From positions 1 to 58,088 of the forward strand of contig JAJDCQ010000195.1 of assembly GCA_029260755.1 (NCBI GenBank): a DNA stretch of 58,088 nucleotides, in the 5' to 3' direction. Source of the DNA: Planctomycetota bacterium (GTDB taxonomy: Bacteria; Planctomycetota; J058; JAJDCQ01). The notes under the pieces were generated by a model. The model saw only the letters and a program-made list of their open reading frames with translations, made no database searches and was not told the origin of the DNA. Positions 49,949-58,088 of the stretch are shown here, one piece after another; within the stretch, counting starts at the first letter, position 1; each line of letters opens with the position of its first letter. A program made the position numbers and the translations under genes.

Positions 49949-52900
49949 GTGACCCGACCCGCCCTGAAGCTCCGAGCCCTCCGTCGCGCGACCGTCGCCG
50001 CGGCGATCGTCATCTCCGCCCTCCTCGCGAGCGGCTCCCCCGCCCGCGCGGACGGCGAGCCGACCGACGACGTCGTCCTCGGACCGACGCCGACCCACGC
50101 CGACGGGCAGGCCGAGATGCGCGCGCTGCGCGCGTCCGCCCTCGGGCGCTGGGGCGTCGCCCTCGACGCCTACGAGGAGGCGCTCACCGCGGCCATCGAG
50201 GCGGCGGCGGCCGCCGCGCCCGGATCGCTCGAAGGGAGCTGGGCGACGGCGCGGGCCGAGGTCTACGTCCGACGCCTCCACTATCTCCGCACCCAGACGG
50301 GCCTCGGCGCGCGGGTCGCCGCGATCCTCGACGCGACGGCCGAGCGCGAGGACGTCGCGCCTTCGCTCCGGACGTGGGCGCTCTTCTACGGCGCGCTCGC
50401 GTGGCGCGCGGCCGGCGAGCCGGAGCGGGCCGAGGAGCGGGCCGACGCGCTCGGCCTCATCCGCGACTGGCTCGTCCTCGGCCCGTTCGACAACGAGCAG
50501 GGTCAGGGCTTCGCGGCGAAGCTCGGGCCGGAGGGCGTCGAGGCGATCGACCTCGCCGAACGTCACGACGGCAAGGAGCGCTCGGTCGGCTGGCGGGTGG
50601 GCCTGGGCGCGCGGACGCTCGGCTGGGTCAACCTCGACGCGATGCTCCGGCCGAACGACCAGGCGCTCGCCTACGCCCTCTGCGCCGTGAAGAGCGACGC
50701 GCCGCGGGCGGTCGACCTCCGAATCGGGAGCGACGAGGCGATCAAGGTCTGGGCGAACGGCGCGCTCATCCACGAGGAGGACGTCCAGCGGACTGGCAAC
50801 CTCGACCAGACGGTCATCCCGGTGCAGCTCCCCGCCGGCGAGACGATCCTCGTCGTGAAGGTGTGCGACCGGGCGGGCGGCTGGGGGATGCGCCTGCGGA
50901 TCACCGACACCGACGGGCGGCCCGCGCCGGTGGCTGTGATCGGCGCCGCCGAGCTCGCCGAGCGCGGCACGCTCACCCTCGACGGCGGCGCGGTCACGCC
51001 TCGGGAGCGTCGGACCGAGGACGCGATCGCGACGCTCGCGCGCGTCTCGGCGACCCGCCCGCGCGATCCGTGGCCGCTCTACCACCGCGGCTACCTCCAC
51101 TACACCCGACACGCCCACGACGCGACCGACCACCCCGACCGCGAGGCGTTCACCGCGGCGATCGCGCGCGCCCCGCGCAACGCCTTCTTCCGGGTGATGC
51201 TCAGCTTCGTCAGCGCCGCCCGGGCCGAGCTCTCGGTCCAGCGCGAGGAGAACGCGAAGCGCGCCGCCCTCGAGGAGGCGATCGCGATCGCCCCGGGCTA
51301 CGCCGAGGCGCACCTGCTCCTCGGCGAGCACCACCGGACGGCGATCGGCAACCTGCCCCGGGCCGAGCACCACATCGACGCGGCCCTGGCCGCGAATCCC
51401 GATCACGTCGGCGCGCGCCTCGCCCGCCACGACATCCTCCGGAGCCGCGGCCACGCCGCGTTCGCGAAGAAGGAGCTGACCGCGCTGGCGGCCGAGCTCT
51501 CGGCGCGCGACGACCTCCCGACCGGACCGCAGGCCTGGCGGCGCATCGCGATCCAGCACCTCGAGAGCAGCGACATCCCCCGGTCGCTCGCGGCGCTCGA
51601 CCGGGCGCTGGCCGCGGACGCCGACGCCTCGAGCGCCCGCCGCGAGAAGATCGCGCTCCTCACCCGGAGCGGCCGGCTCGTCGACGCCCTGGCCGAGGTC
51701 GGCGAGCTCGCCCGCTACGTCCCCGACTCGGCCGAGCACGCGATCCGCACGAGCCAGCTCCACGACGCCCACGGCGACGTCGAGGCCGCCCTGGCCGCGT
51801 GCGACGACGCCCTCGCGGTGACGCCCGACGAGGTGACGGTCTGGCTGCGGCGAGGCCACCTCGCCCGCCGCCTCGGCGAGGACGAGCTGGCCCTGGCGAG
51901 CTTCCACAGGGCCGCGAAGCTCGACCCGAGCCGGACCGCGATCACCCACTACATCGAGCTGCTCCAGGAGCGCGAAGACCCCTGGTGGGAGCCGCATCTC
52001 GTGAAGCCGCGCGAGGTGATCGCGGCGGCCGCCGGCAAGGCGCTCGACGAGCGGACCGACGTCCGCTACCTCTCGCGGGTGAACGTGATCCGGGTCCAGC
52101 CCGACGGGCTGAGCAACCGGGTCGTCCAGGAGATCATCCGGATCGAGAACGACGACGGCGTCCGCCGGCTCGACTCCTACGCCGCCTACTACTACGCCGG
52201 CGAGCAGCAGCTCGCCTTCCGCAGGGCGAGGGTCTGGCACGCCGACGGGACCTTCGCCGACGCCGACACCCGGAGCGGCCCGAGCGGGTTCGGCGGCGGA
52301 CGTCGCGGCGAGTTCGCCTCGATGTTCCCGCGGAGCGTCGACCTCCCGCCGCTCCGCCCGGGCGACGTCGTCGAGATCGAGTACCGGACCGACGACCTCG
52401 TCCAGGGGTTCTTCGGCGAGTACTTCGACGACGAGCACGACCTGGCCGGCGTCGACCCGATCGACGCCGACCGCTACGTCCTGATCACGCCGGCCGAGCG
52501 GACCTTCCACATCAACGTGATCGGCGTCGACGACCTCGAGCCGAAGACGAGCGAGGTCGAGGGCGCCGACGGGAAGCGCTTCGTCGTCCGCGTCTTCGAG
52601 CGCCGGGACGTCCCCCGGATCGAGACCGAGACGGCGATGCCGTGGGCCCGGGAGGTGATCCCGCGGATCCAGGTGTCGACGTTCGGCGATTGGGACGAGT
52701 TCGCCCGCTGGTACTGGGGGATGATCCGCGAGCAGCACGAGAGCAGCGACGAGCTACGGCGGAAGGTGCGCGAGCTGTGCGCCGGCAAGAGCACCGAGCA
52801 GGAGAAGATCCGCGCGATCTACGACTTCGTCGTCACCGAGATCCGCTACAACGACGCCTGGGAGTTCGGGATCCACGGCTTCAAGCCGTACAAGGCGAGC

Positions 52901-53890
52901 TCGATCTTCAGCCGTCGCTTCGGCGACTGCAAGGACAAGGCGACCCTCATCAAGGTCATGCTCGACGAGGTCGGGATCGAGGCGCACCCCGTCCTGATCC
53001 GCGGCGAGACCACCCGCGGCAAGGACGACCTGAGCCTGCCGCTCATCGGGCACTTCAACCACTGCATCGCGTGGGTGAAGCCGACCGACGGCGAGGGCTT
53101 CTTCGTCGACGGCACGGCCGAGTACCACCCGGTCGATACGCTCCCGACGATGGACTACGGCGCCGACGTGGTGATCATCCACCCCGACGGCGGGAAGCTC
53201 GCGACGATCGCCGATCCGCCGAGCGAGCGGAACTCGGTCAAGGAGCGCCACAAGATCCGGATCGCGCCGGACGGCTCGGCGATCCTCGAGGCGGAGATCG
53301 AGACGCGCGGCAACTTCGCGACCGTCCTCCGGCAGCTCCTGAGCGTCGAGGCGCAGCGCAAGCAGATCCTCGAGCGCCTCTTCGGCCGTCAGTTCGAGGG
53401 CGCCGAGCTGATCGACTCCGACTTCCCCGACATGGCCGAGCTGAAGGACCCGATCACGTTCAAGTTCCGGATGCGCCTGCCGAAGGCGTTCCGGAAGGCG
53501 CGCTCGGGCCTCGCCCTCGAGGAGGTGACGAGCCACCTCTTCCGCGCGCTCTACCTCGACCGCTTCGGCGACTACGCCGCCAAGTCCGAGCGGAGCTGGG
53601 ACGTCGAGCTGCCGCTGCCGATGCGGCTCGACAAGGAGGTCGAGGTCGAGCTCCCGCCCGGCTACGAGACCGGCGCCATGCCGCGCTCGATCTCACGGGA
53701 CGAGGCGTGGGGGAGCTTCGAGCGGTCGGTCGAGGCGAAGGACGGGACCATCCGCTTCCACCGCAAGGTCCGGATGAACGGGCGGCGCATCCCGAAGGCG
53801 GACTACGAGGAGTTCCGGAAGTTCGCGATCGAGGTCGACGCGGCCGACGAGCTGCGGCCGATCGTGAAGCCGGGCTCCGGGCGCGAGTAG
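49949..53890 (+). CDS. Exported TPR-DUF3857-transglutaminase protein
   Basis: A 1313-residue exported protein (signal about 10-34, ending PARADGE). After a helical TPR-like N half comes a small beta domain (LVLGPFDNEQGQGF; VKVWANGALIHEE; WGMRLRITDTDG), more TPRs (about 350-660), a DUF3857 domain (about 690-880) and a transglutaminase-like domain (about 910-1070) with Cys994 (RRFGDCKDKAT), His1038 (FNHCIAWV) and Asp1054 (FFVDGTAEY). These form a complete triad, so it could be a cysteine protease or amide-bond enzyme. A DUF3858-like tail follows. GTG start. It is a paralog of the next gene and probably in the same transcript. Confidence 0.9.
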   Translation: MTRPALKLRALRRATVAAAIVISALLASGSPARADGEPTDDVVLGPTPTHADGQAEMRALRASALGRWGVALDAYEEALTAAIEAAAAAAPGSLEGSWATARAEVYVRRLHYLRTQTGLGARVAAILDATAEREDVAPSLRTWALFYGALAWRAAGEPERAEERADALGLIRDWLVLGPFDNEQGQGFAAKLGPEGVEAIDLAERHDGKERSVGWRVGLGARTLGWVNLDAMLRPNDQALAYALCAVKSDAPRAVDLRIGSDEAIKVWANGALIHEEDVQRTGNLDQTVIPVQLPAGETILVVKVCDRAGGWGMRLRITDTDGRPAPVAVIGAAELAERGTLTLDGGAVTPRERRTEDAIATLARVSATRPRDPWPLYHRGYLHYTRHAHDATDHPDREAFTAAIARAPRNAFFRVMLSFVSAARAELSVQREENAKRAALEEAIAIAPGYAEAHLLLGEHHRTAIGNLPRAEHHIDAALAANPDHVGARLARHDILRSRGHAAFAKKELTALAAELSARDDLPTGPQAWRRIAIQHLESSDIPRSLAALDRALAADADASSARREKIALLTRSGRLVDALAEVGELARYVPDSAEHAIRTSQLHDAHGDVEAALAACDDALAVTPDEVTVWLRRGHLARRLGEDELALASFHRAAKLDPSRTAITHYIELLQEREDPWWEPHLVKPREVIAAAAGKALDERTDVRYLSRVNVIRVQPDGLSNRVVQEIIRIENDDGVRRLDSYAAYYYAGEQQLAFRRARVWHADGTFADADTRSGPSGFGGGRRGEFASMFPRSVDLPPLRPGDVVEIEYRTDDLVQGFFGEYFDDEHDLAGVDPIDADRYVLITPAERTFHINVIGVDDLEPKTSEVEGADGKRFVVRVFERRDVPRIETETAMPWAREVIPRIQVSTFGDWDEFARWYWGMIREQHESSDELRRKVRELCAGKSTEQEKIRAIYDFVVTEIRYNDAWEFGIHGFKPYKASSIFSRRFGDCKDKATLIKVMLDEVGIEAHPVLIRGETTRGKDDLSLPLIGHFNHCIAWVKPTDGEGFFVDGTAEYHPVDTLPTMDYGADVVIIHPDGGKLATIADPPSERNSVKERHKIRIAPDGSAILEAEIETRGNFATVLRQLLSVEAQRKQILERLFGRQFEGAELIDSDFPDMAELKDPITFKFRMRLPKAFRKARSGLALEEVTSHLFRALYLDRFGDYAAKSERSWDVELPLPMRLDKEVEVELPPGYETGAMPRSISRDEAWGSFERSVEAKDGTIRFHRKVRMNGRRIPKADYEEFRKFAIEVDAADELRPIVKPGSGRE

Positions 53891-53945
53891 CCGGCGTCGC
53901 CCATCGCGGGCGGCGCGGACATCGCGGCCCGGGCGAGCAGGAATC

Positions 53946-53975
53946 TCGCGCAAAGGCGCAAGGCGCAAAGGCGCG
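53946..53975. repeat. Short GGCGCAAA-type tandem repeat
   Basis: CGCGCAAAGGCGCAAGGCGC followed by AAAGGCGC: the unit CGCAAAGG repeated three to four times with small variations. This repeat type is common in intergenic DNA of environmental bacteria. It lies in the gap between the two giant paralogs. Confidence 0.6.
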
Positions 53976-54030
53976 TCGGTCAGGCGACATCCCTGATGGA
54001 CGCACACCCAGATTGGGAAGTCACCGACCG

Positions 54031-57000
54031 ATGAATCTCCACCGCATCATCATCTTCGTCCTCTCCGTGGCGCTCGTCCTCTCGGTCGCGCTGCCCACCG
54101 CCGCGCGAGCCGATGACGCCGACGCCGTCGAGAAGGCGCTCGCGAAGCTGATCGCATCGCCGGCCGAGCGGGCCGGCGACGAGGTCGGCATCGCCCAGGC
54201 GGCGCTCGACGCCCTCGCGACCAGCACCGACCCGGCCGTCGTCGGCGTGGCGCTGCTCCGCCTCGGCGAGAGCTCCGAGGCGGCGCTGCGCCGACCGGAC
54301 GATGCGAAGCCCGCGCTGCCCGCGACCCTCGAGGCGATCGTCGCGCGCGGCCTCGCCGCGCCGGCGGGCGAGCCGGGGCGGGCGGCGCGCTCGCTGGCGA
54401 TCCGGGCGGGGATCCTCCTCGCCGAGGTCCACGCCGCCCGCGGCGATCGCGACGCGGCCGTCGCGACCGGCGAGCGGGTCGGCGCGGTGCGCCACTGGCT
54501 CGCGGTCGGACCGTTCGGCCGCGGCTGGGGCGCCTCGCTCCACCACGAGGCGTTCCCGCCCGAGGCCGCGATCGCCGAGGCCGCCATCCCGATCAACGCG
54601 ACCTTCCGGACGCGCCGCGGCTTCGCGAGCTGGCGGAGCGTCGGTTACCTCCCGCCGCTCGGCGCCGTCGACACCGACGTCCTCTCGCGCTACCGCGGCA
54701 CCTACTACCTCGTCGCGCAGGGCCAGGTCGATGGAGAGGCTCCCGTCGATGCCGACCTCATCCTGATCGGCGGCGGCTCCTACAAGGTGTGGGTCAACGG
54801 CGACCTCGTGATCGATGTCGACCGGGCGATCGAGGCCGCCGGGAACGAGGCGGGCGCCACCGTCACCCTCGCGCCCGGCTGGAACCGGCTCGCGGTGAAG
54901 GCGACGACGCCCGGCGCGAGCCTGGCCGCGCGCGTCGTCCGCCACGACGGCGGAACGATCGCGTGGACCCCCGACGAGGTCTTCCACCATCTGCCGGCCG
55001 ACGCCCCGACGGCCGTGCCCGCCCGCGGCGCGGTCGACGCCACGATCCGTCCGATCGGCCTCGCGGACGCGTGGCGGTGGCCGGACGACGGCCCCGGTCC
55101 GTTCACGTGGGCCGACCCGGTCGGCCGCCACCTCGCCGCGCTCGCCGGCCCGATCGAGCCGCACCCCGACGAGGACGACGCGGGCGGCGACGGCGAGGAC
55201 GGCGCCGACGACGGAGCCGCCGGCGAGCTGCCGCGGCCGGCCGTCCCGACGGCGCCGGGCCGAGCGCATCTCCGCGCCGCCCTCGGCCTCCTCGCCCTCG
55301 ACGACGGTCGGGCCGAGCTCGCCCTGGCGCACCTGCGCGGCGCGCTCGAAGCCGCTCCCGGCTCGGCGGCGATCCGCTACCAGACGGCGCGGGCGCTCGT
55401 GTCGGTCGGCCACATCGACGACTCGATCCGCGACGCCGAGGTCAACGCCGCCTTCGAGACCATCGCGGCCGCCGACCCGGGCTTCATCCCCGCGCAGGTC
55501 TGGGTGGCCGAGCGCCTCTCGCGGAGCGACCGCAGCGTCGAGGCGTGGGAGATGCTCCGGGCGCTCCTCGACGCCGAGGGCGGCCCCCGCTGTCGCCCGG
55601 CGCTCGAGGCGGCCTACGACCTCGCGACCGCGGCCGGCTGGGAGAAGGAGGCCGACGACATCGTCGCCCTCGAGGCGAAGACGTTCGCCGGCTGGCCCTC
55701 GACGATCCTCCGGCAGGCGCGTCACCTCCAGCGGCGCGGCCGGAACGAGGCCGCGCGGGCGCTCCACCTCGCCGCGTGGGAGGCGGACCGGCGCCTGGGC
55801 TGGGTGGCCGCCCGGGCCGCGCAGAGCTTCCTCGACGCGGGCGCGATCGGGGTCGCCCGGGCGATCCACGCCCGCCTCGCGATGGCCTTCCCCGAGAACG
55901 ACGGTCACCTCCGCGACCTCGCCCGGCTCGACCTCCTCGAGGCGCGGCGCCGCGCCGACGAGGGTCACCCGTCGGCCGGCTTCCACCTCGGCCGGGCGAT
56001 CGCGATCCACCGGGCGATGGCCCACCGCCGTCCCGACGACCCGAACCCGTGGGTGACGATCGGCGACGCCCTCTACGAGCTCGGCGGCGACGCCGGCGCC
56101 GTGGCCGCGTGGGAGCAGGCGCTCGGGCGCGACCCCTCGCTCCACCGCGTCCGCCGCCGCCGCGACATGGTCGCGCGCGGGAGCGAGGACCGCTTCTGGG
56201 AGGAGTTCGAGCCCGACGTCGCCGCGATCACGGCGAAGCCCGTCGACCCGGCGCGCTTCCCGAAGGCGGAGACGGCCTGCGTCTTCGACCAGATGGTGAC
56301 GCGCCTCTACGAGGACGGGAGCAGCAGCAGCGTCATCCATCAGGTGCACCAGATCCTGCGGCCGTCGGGCATCGAGGCCTTCGGTCAGGTGAACCTCGGC
56401 GGCGAGGTCTGGGACGTCCGCACGATCAAGGCCGACGGCACCAGCCTCGAGCCGATCTCGGTCCAGGGCGCGGGCGGCTACCAGATGCCGGGCCTCGAGC
56501 CGGGCGCGTTCGTCTCGCGGGCCTATCGCCTCGACGGCCCCGCCCGGCCGGGCGAGGAGCTCGTCGAGGGGCCGTTCTACTTCCGCGACCCCGACCTGGC
56601 CGAGCCGTTCATTCTCTCGCGCTGGATCGTGATCCTGCCGCGCGCCCTCCGCGACGAGCTCCAGGTGATCGCCCGCAACGGCGTGAACGAGCCGACCGTG
56701 CAGGAGCGAGGCGACCTGCTCGTCGTGACCTGGGAGCACCGCGACGAGCCGAGGATCGAGCAGGAGCGGAACATGCCGGCGGCGGACGAGCTCCAGCCGT
56801 TCGTCACCCTCGCCCGGCAGCGACGGTGGGCCGACCAGGCGCGCCTCGTCCTCGACCGGACGGCCGGCCAGCTCCGGGTCACGCCCGAGATCGCCGCGTG
56901 GACGACGCGGGTGCTCCGAGGCGAGGGGCTCGAGGCGGGCAAGAGCGACCCCGTCGCGATCGCCGACGCCCTCTATGCGGCCGTGCAGCGGCGCGTCCGG

Positions 57001-58017
57001 AGCTCGGACGGGTCGAGCGGCGCCAGCCAGACCCTGTCGGCGCGGGCGGGGAGCCGCCTCACCCTCTTCGTCACCGCGCTCCGCGCGGCCGGCGTCGAGG
57101 CCGACCGCGCCTACGCGGCGGTCGGCCCCGGCCTCGAGCAGACCCCGTCGATGGTCTGGACGATCCCGAACGAGCGCGAGCTCGTCTTCCCGCTGGTCCG
57201 GATCGCGTCGAGCCAGCTCCCGGGTTCGGCCGGTCGGTGGTACACGATCTCGACCGACGCCCGGGTCCTCCCGCCGGGGCTGACGCCACACTACCTCGCC
57301 GGAGCGCCGGCCCTGATCGTCACCGGCGACGGAGGGATCGAGACCGCGCGCGTGCCGGGCGGCCCGTGGGAGCGCTCGTCGACCGGGACGCGCGTCGGGA
57401 TCGCGGTCACCAGCGCCGAGGGCGCCATCGAGGTCGAGTTCGAGACGGTCGCCCACCACGTCGCCGGCTGGCAGCTCAAGGAGCAGGCGCGGACGGCGAG
57501 CGCCGACCTCCTCGAGAACTGGGTCGCCGGGCAGGCGAACCAGGTCATCCCGGGCGCGACCCTGAGCGAGTTCGAGCTGCCCACCCTCGGCGACGACGCC
57601 GAGCCGTTCGCCCTCTTCTGGGCGGCCGACGCGAAGCTCCAACGCCACGGCGAGGGCCTCGGCCTGGCCCTCCCGTTCCCGAGCCTGGAGATGCGGATGG
57701 GCTACGGAGGCCCGCCGGAGCGGACCCACCCCTACGTCCTCCGCGAGGTGCGCAGCTCGGACGACCGCGCGACGATCCACCTGAGCGACGCGGTCGCGAT
57801 GCCGAACGAGCTGCCCGCCCCGCTGGTGATCTTCGACGACTGGGGAAGCTACGCCCTGGTCTGGCGCGCCGACCCGACCGCCCGCACGGTCACCCTGACC
57901 CGGACGTTCCAGATGGCCCCGTGCACGCTGGGCCCCGAGTCCTACCGACGCTTCCTCGACGCGATGGGCCAGATCGACGACGCCGAGGCCGAGGGGATCC
58001 TCATCCCCACCCGCTAG
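54031..58017 (+). CDS. Exported TPR-DUF3857 protein with inactive transglutaminase-like domain
   Basis: A 1328-residue paralog of the preceding gene: signal peptide (about 4-27, LSVALPTAARADD), a beta module with LAVGPFGRGWGAS and YKVWVNGDLVIDVD, an acidic linker (about 380-400), TPRs (about 410-720), DUF3857-like region (about 750-920) and a region aligned with the transglutaminase domain (about 960-1100). Here the GDCKDKA motif is AGSRLTLFV (Ser1008, Arg1009) and no cysteine stands in its place, so it should be inactive. The C-terminal third is beta-rich. ATG 54031 is selected for its signal peptide; the same frame is open upstream far into the previous gene, which is a high-GC artefact. 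Its stop TAG forms the border of the insertion element at 58014. Confidence 0.9.
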   Translation: MNLHRIIIFVLSVALVLSVALPTAARADDADAVEKALAKLIASPAERAGDEVGIAQAALDALATSTDPAVVGVALLRLGESSEAALRRPDDAKPALPATLEAIVARGLAAPAGEPGRAARSLAIRAGILLAEVHAARGDRDAAVATGERVGAVRHWLAVGPFGRGWGASLHHEAFPPEAAIAEAAIPINATFRTRRGFASWRSVGYLPPLGAVDTDVLSRYRGTYYLVAQGQVDGEAPVDADLILIGGGSYKVWVNGDLVIDVDRAIEAAGNEAGATVTLAPGWNRLAVKATTPGASLAARVVRHDGGTIAWTPDEVFHHLPADAPTAVPARGAVDATIRPIGLADAWRWPDDGPGPFTWADPVGRHLAALAGPIEPHPDEDDAGGDGEDGADDGAAGELPRPAVPTAPGRAHLRAALGLLALDDGRAELALAHLRGALEAAPGSAAIRYQTARALVSVGHIDDSIRDAEVNAAFETIAAADPGFIPAQVWVAERLSRSDRSVEAWEMLRALLDAEGGPRCRPALEAAYDLATAAGWEKEADDIVALEAKTFAGWPSTILRQARHLQRRGRNEAARALHLAAWEADRRLGWVAARAAQSFLDAGAIGVARAIHARLAMAFPENDGHLRDLARLDLLEARRRADEGHPSAGFHLGRAIAIHRAMAHRRPDDPNPWVTIGDALYELGGDAGAVAAWEQALGRDPSLHRVRRRRDMVARGSEDRFWEEFEPDVAAITAKPVDPARFPKAETACVFDQMVTRLYEDGSSSSVIHQVHQILRPSGIEAFGQVNLGGEVWDVRTIKADGTSLEPISVQGAGGYQMPGLEPGAFVSRAYRLDGPARPGEELVEGPFYFRDPDLAEPFILSRWIVILPRALRDELQVIARNGVNEPTVQERGDLLVVTWEHRDEPRIEQERNMPAADELQPFVTLARQRRWADQARLVLDRTAGQLRVTPEIAAWTTRVLRGEGLEAGKSDPVAIADALYAAVQRRVRSSDGSSGASQTLSARAGSRLTLFVTALRAAGVEADRAYAAVGPGLEQTPSMVWTIPNERELVFPLVRIASSQLPGSAGRWYTISTDARVLPPGLTPHYLAGAPALIVTGDGGIETARVPGGPWERSSTGTRVGIAVTSAEGAIEVEFETVAHHVAGWQLKEQARTASADLLENWVAGQANQVIPGATLSEFELPTLGDDAEPFALFWAADAKLQRHGEGLGLALPFPSLEMRMGYGGPPERTHPYVLREVRSSDDRATIHLSDAVAMPNELPAPLVIFDDWGSYALVWRADPTARTVTLTRTFQMAPCTLGPESYRRFLDAMGQIDDAEAEGILIPTR

Positions 58018-58088
58018 GAGGCTGTTGCAGAATGACGCGAGCGGCTCGTCGAGACAGCGTCGTGCAGGCCGAGGCGCGCGGCCGAGGG
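58014..58088 (+). mobile_element. Left end of an insertion element, cut by the window end
   Basis: 58014-58059 is identical to 263-308, the left 46 nt of the 87-bp element at the other end of the window, starting at CTAG with core CTGTTGCAGAATGA. After 58059 the two diverge, so this copy is a different, probably longer member, possibly the end of a complete transposon. Its other end lies outside. CTAG includes the stop codon (58015-58017) of the gene before it. Confidence 0.75.

Noticed and set aside
50374..54030. In-frame open extension in front of the giant gene at 54031
   Set aside because: It lies in a shadow frame of the preceding gene, is Arg/Pro-rich, and would bury a clear signal peptide that starts at 54031.

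Overview
This is a very GC-rich stretch (by eye around 70% or more) of bacterial chromosome, dense with long genes and no rRNA, tRNA or CRISPR array that I can see. I think it is from an uncultured planctomycete-like bacterium. The evidence is a planctomycete-style ECF sigma factor, several Ser/Thr kinases with DWG/DLG activation motifs and TPR or beta-rich periplasmic tails, an NPCBM-domain protein, DUF3857-transglutaminase giants and generic short repeats. A myxobacterium is the main alternative. The window ends inside a repeated element at 58014, and the left end carries a second copy plus a repeated gene remnant, so it may be a contig broken at repeats.

Layout. 1-349: remnant of an HNH-type gene, then an 87-bp palindromic insertion element (MITE). 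346-11768 (minus): predicted pseudokinase, membrane protein, biotin carboxylase without carrier domain, an enlarged Tex-like S1 protein, and PurM. 11799-15302 (minus): four genes joined by 4-bp stop/start overlaps, encoding a lysine-dehydrogenase-like enzyme, a blue-copper-like protein, a P19-type periplasmic iron-binding protein and a lipoprotein with an FTR1-like periplasmic region; I read the last three as a metal-handling module with no permease. 15376-17551 (minus): three tandem paralogous membrane-anchored proteins, also overlap-coupled. 17566-17937: direct repeats. 18052-20153: overlapping pair of DNA methyltransferases. 20182-22907: ECF sigma factor convergent with a second pseudokinase. 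23028-25050: membrane protein and a broken HNH-family gene. 25051-30507 (minus): FHA-trypsin fusion, small membrane protein, alkaline-phosphatase-type enzyme, NAD(P)HX epimerase, a rhomboid that has lost its catalytic serine, and a His/Cys-rich mini-lipoprotein.

30712-39927 (plus) is a signalling block: RND exporter translationally coupled to a very degenerate kinase-fold protein, then a 1242-residue receptor kinase, then the most notable gene of the window, an H-NOX (heme, gas-sensing) domain fused through an SGRYRAP-repeat linker to a complete Ser/Thr kinase. 39960-40195 holds three strong hairpins. 40295-47222: Uma2 nuclease-like protein, an unknown anchored protein, a serine hydrolase, another active kinase, a DUF3108 protein and an unknown protein. 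47340-58017 (plus): a strong promoter, a lipoprotein, an NPCBM protein, and two giant paralogous TPR/DUF3857/transglutaminase proteins, the second without the catalytic cysteine.

Common threads: kinase-fold signalling (three apparently active kinases, three predicted pseudokinases), cell-envelope proteins of unknown role, heavy use of 4-bp overlapping starts, and several promoters whose -10 box lies only 6-14 nt before the start codon, suggesting leaderless or very short-leader mRNAs.
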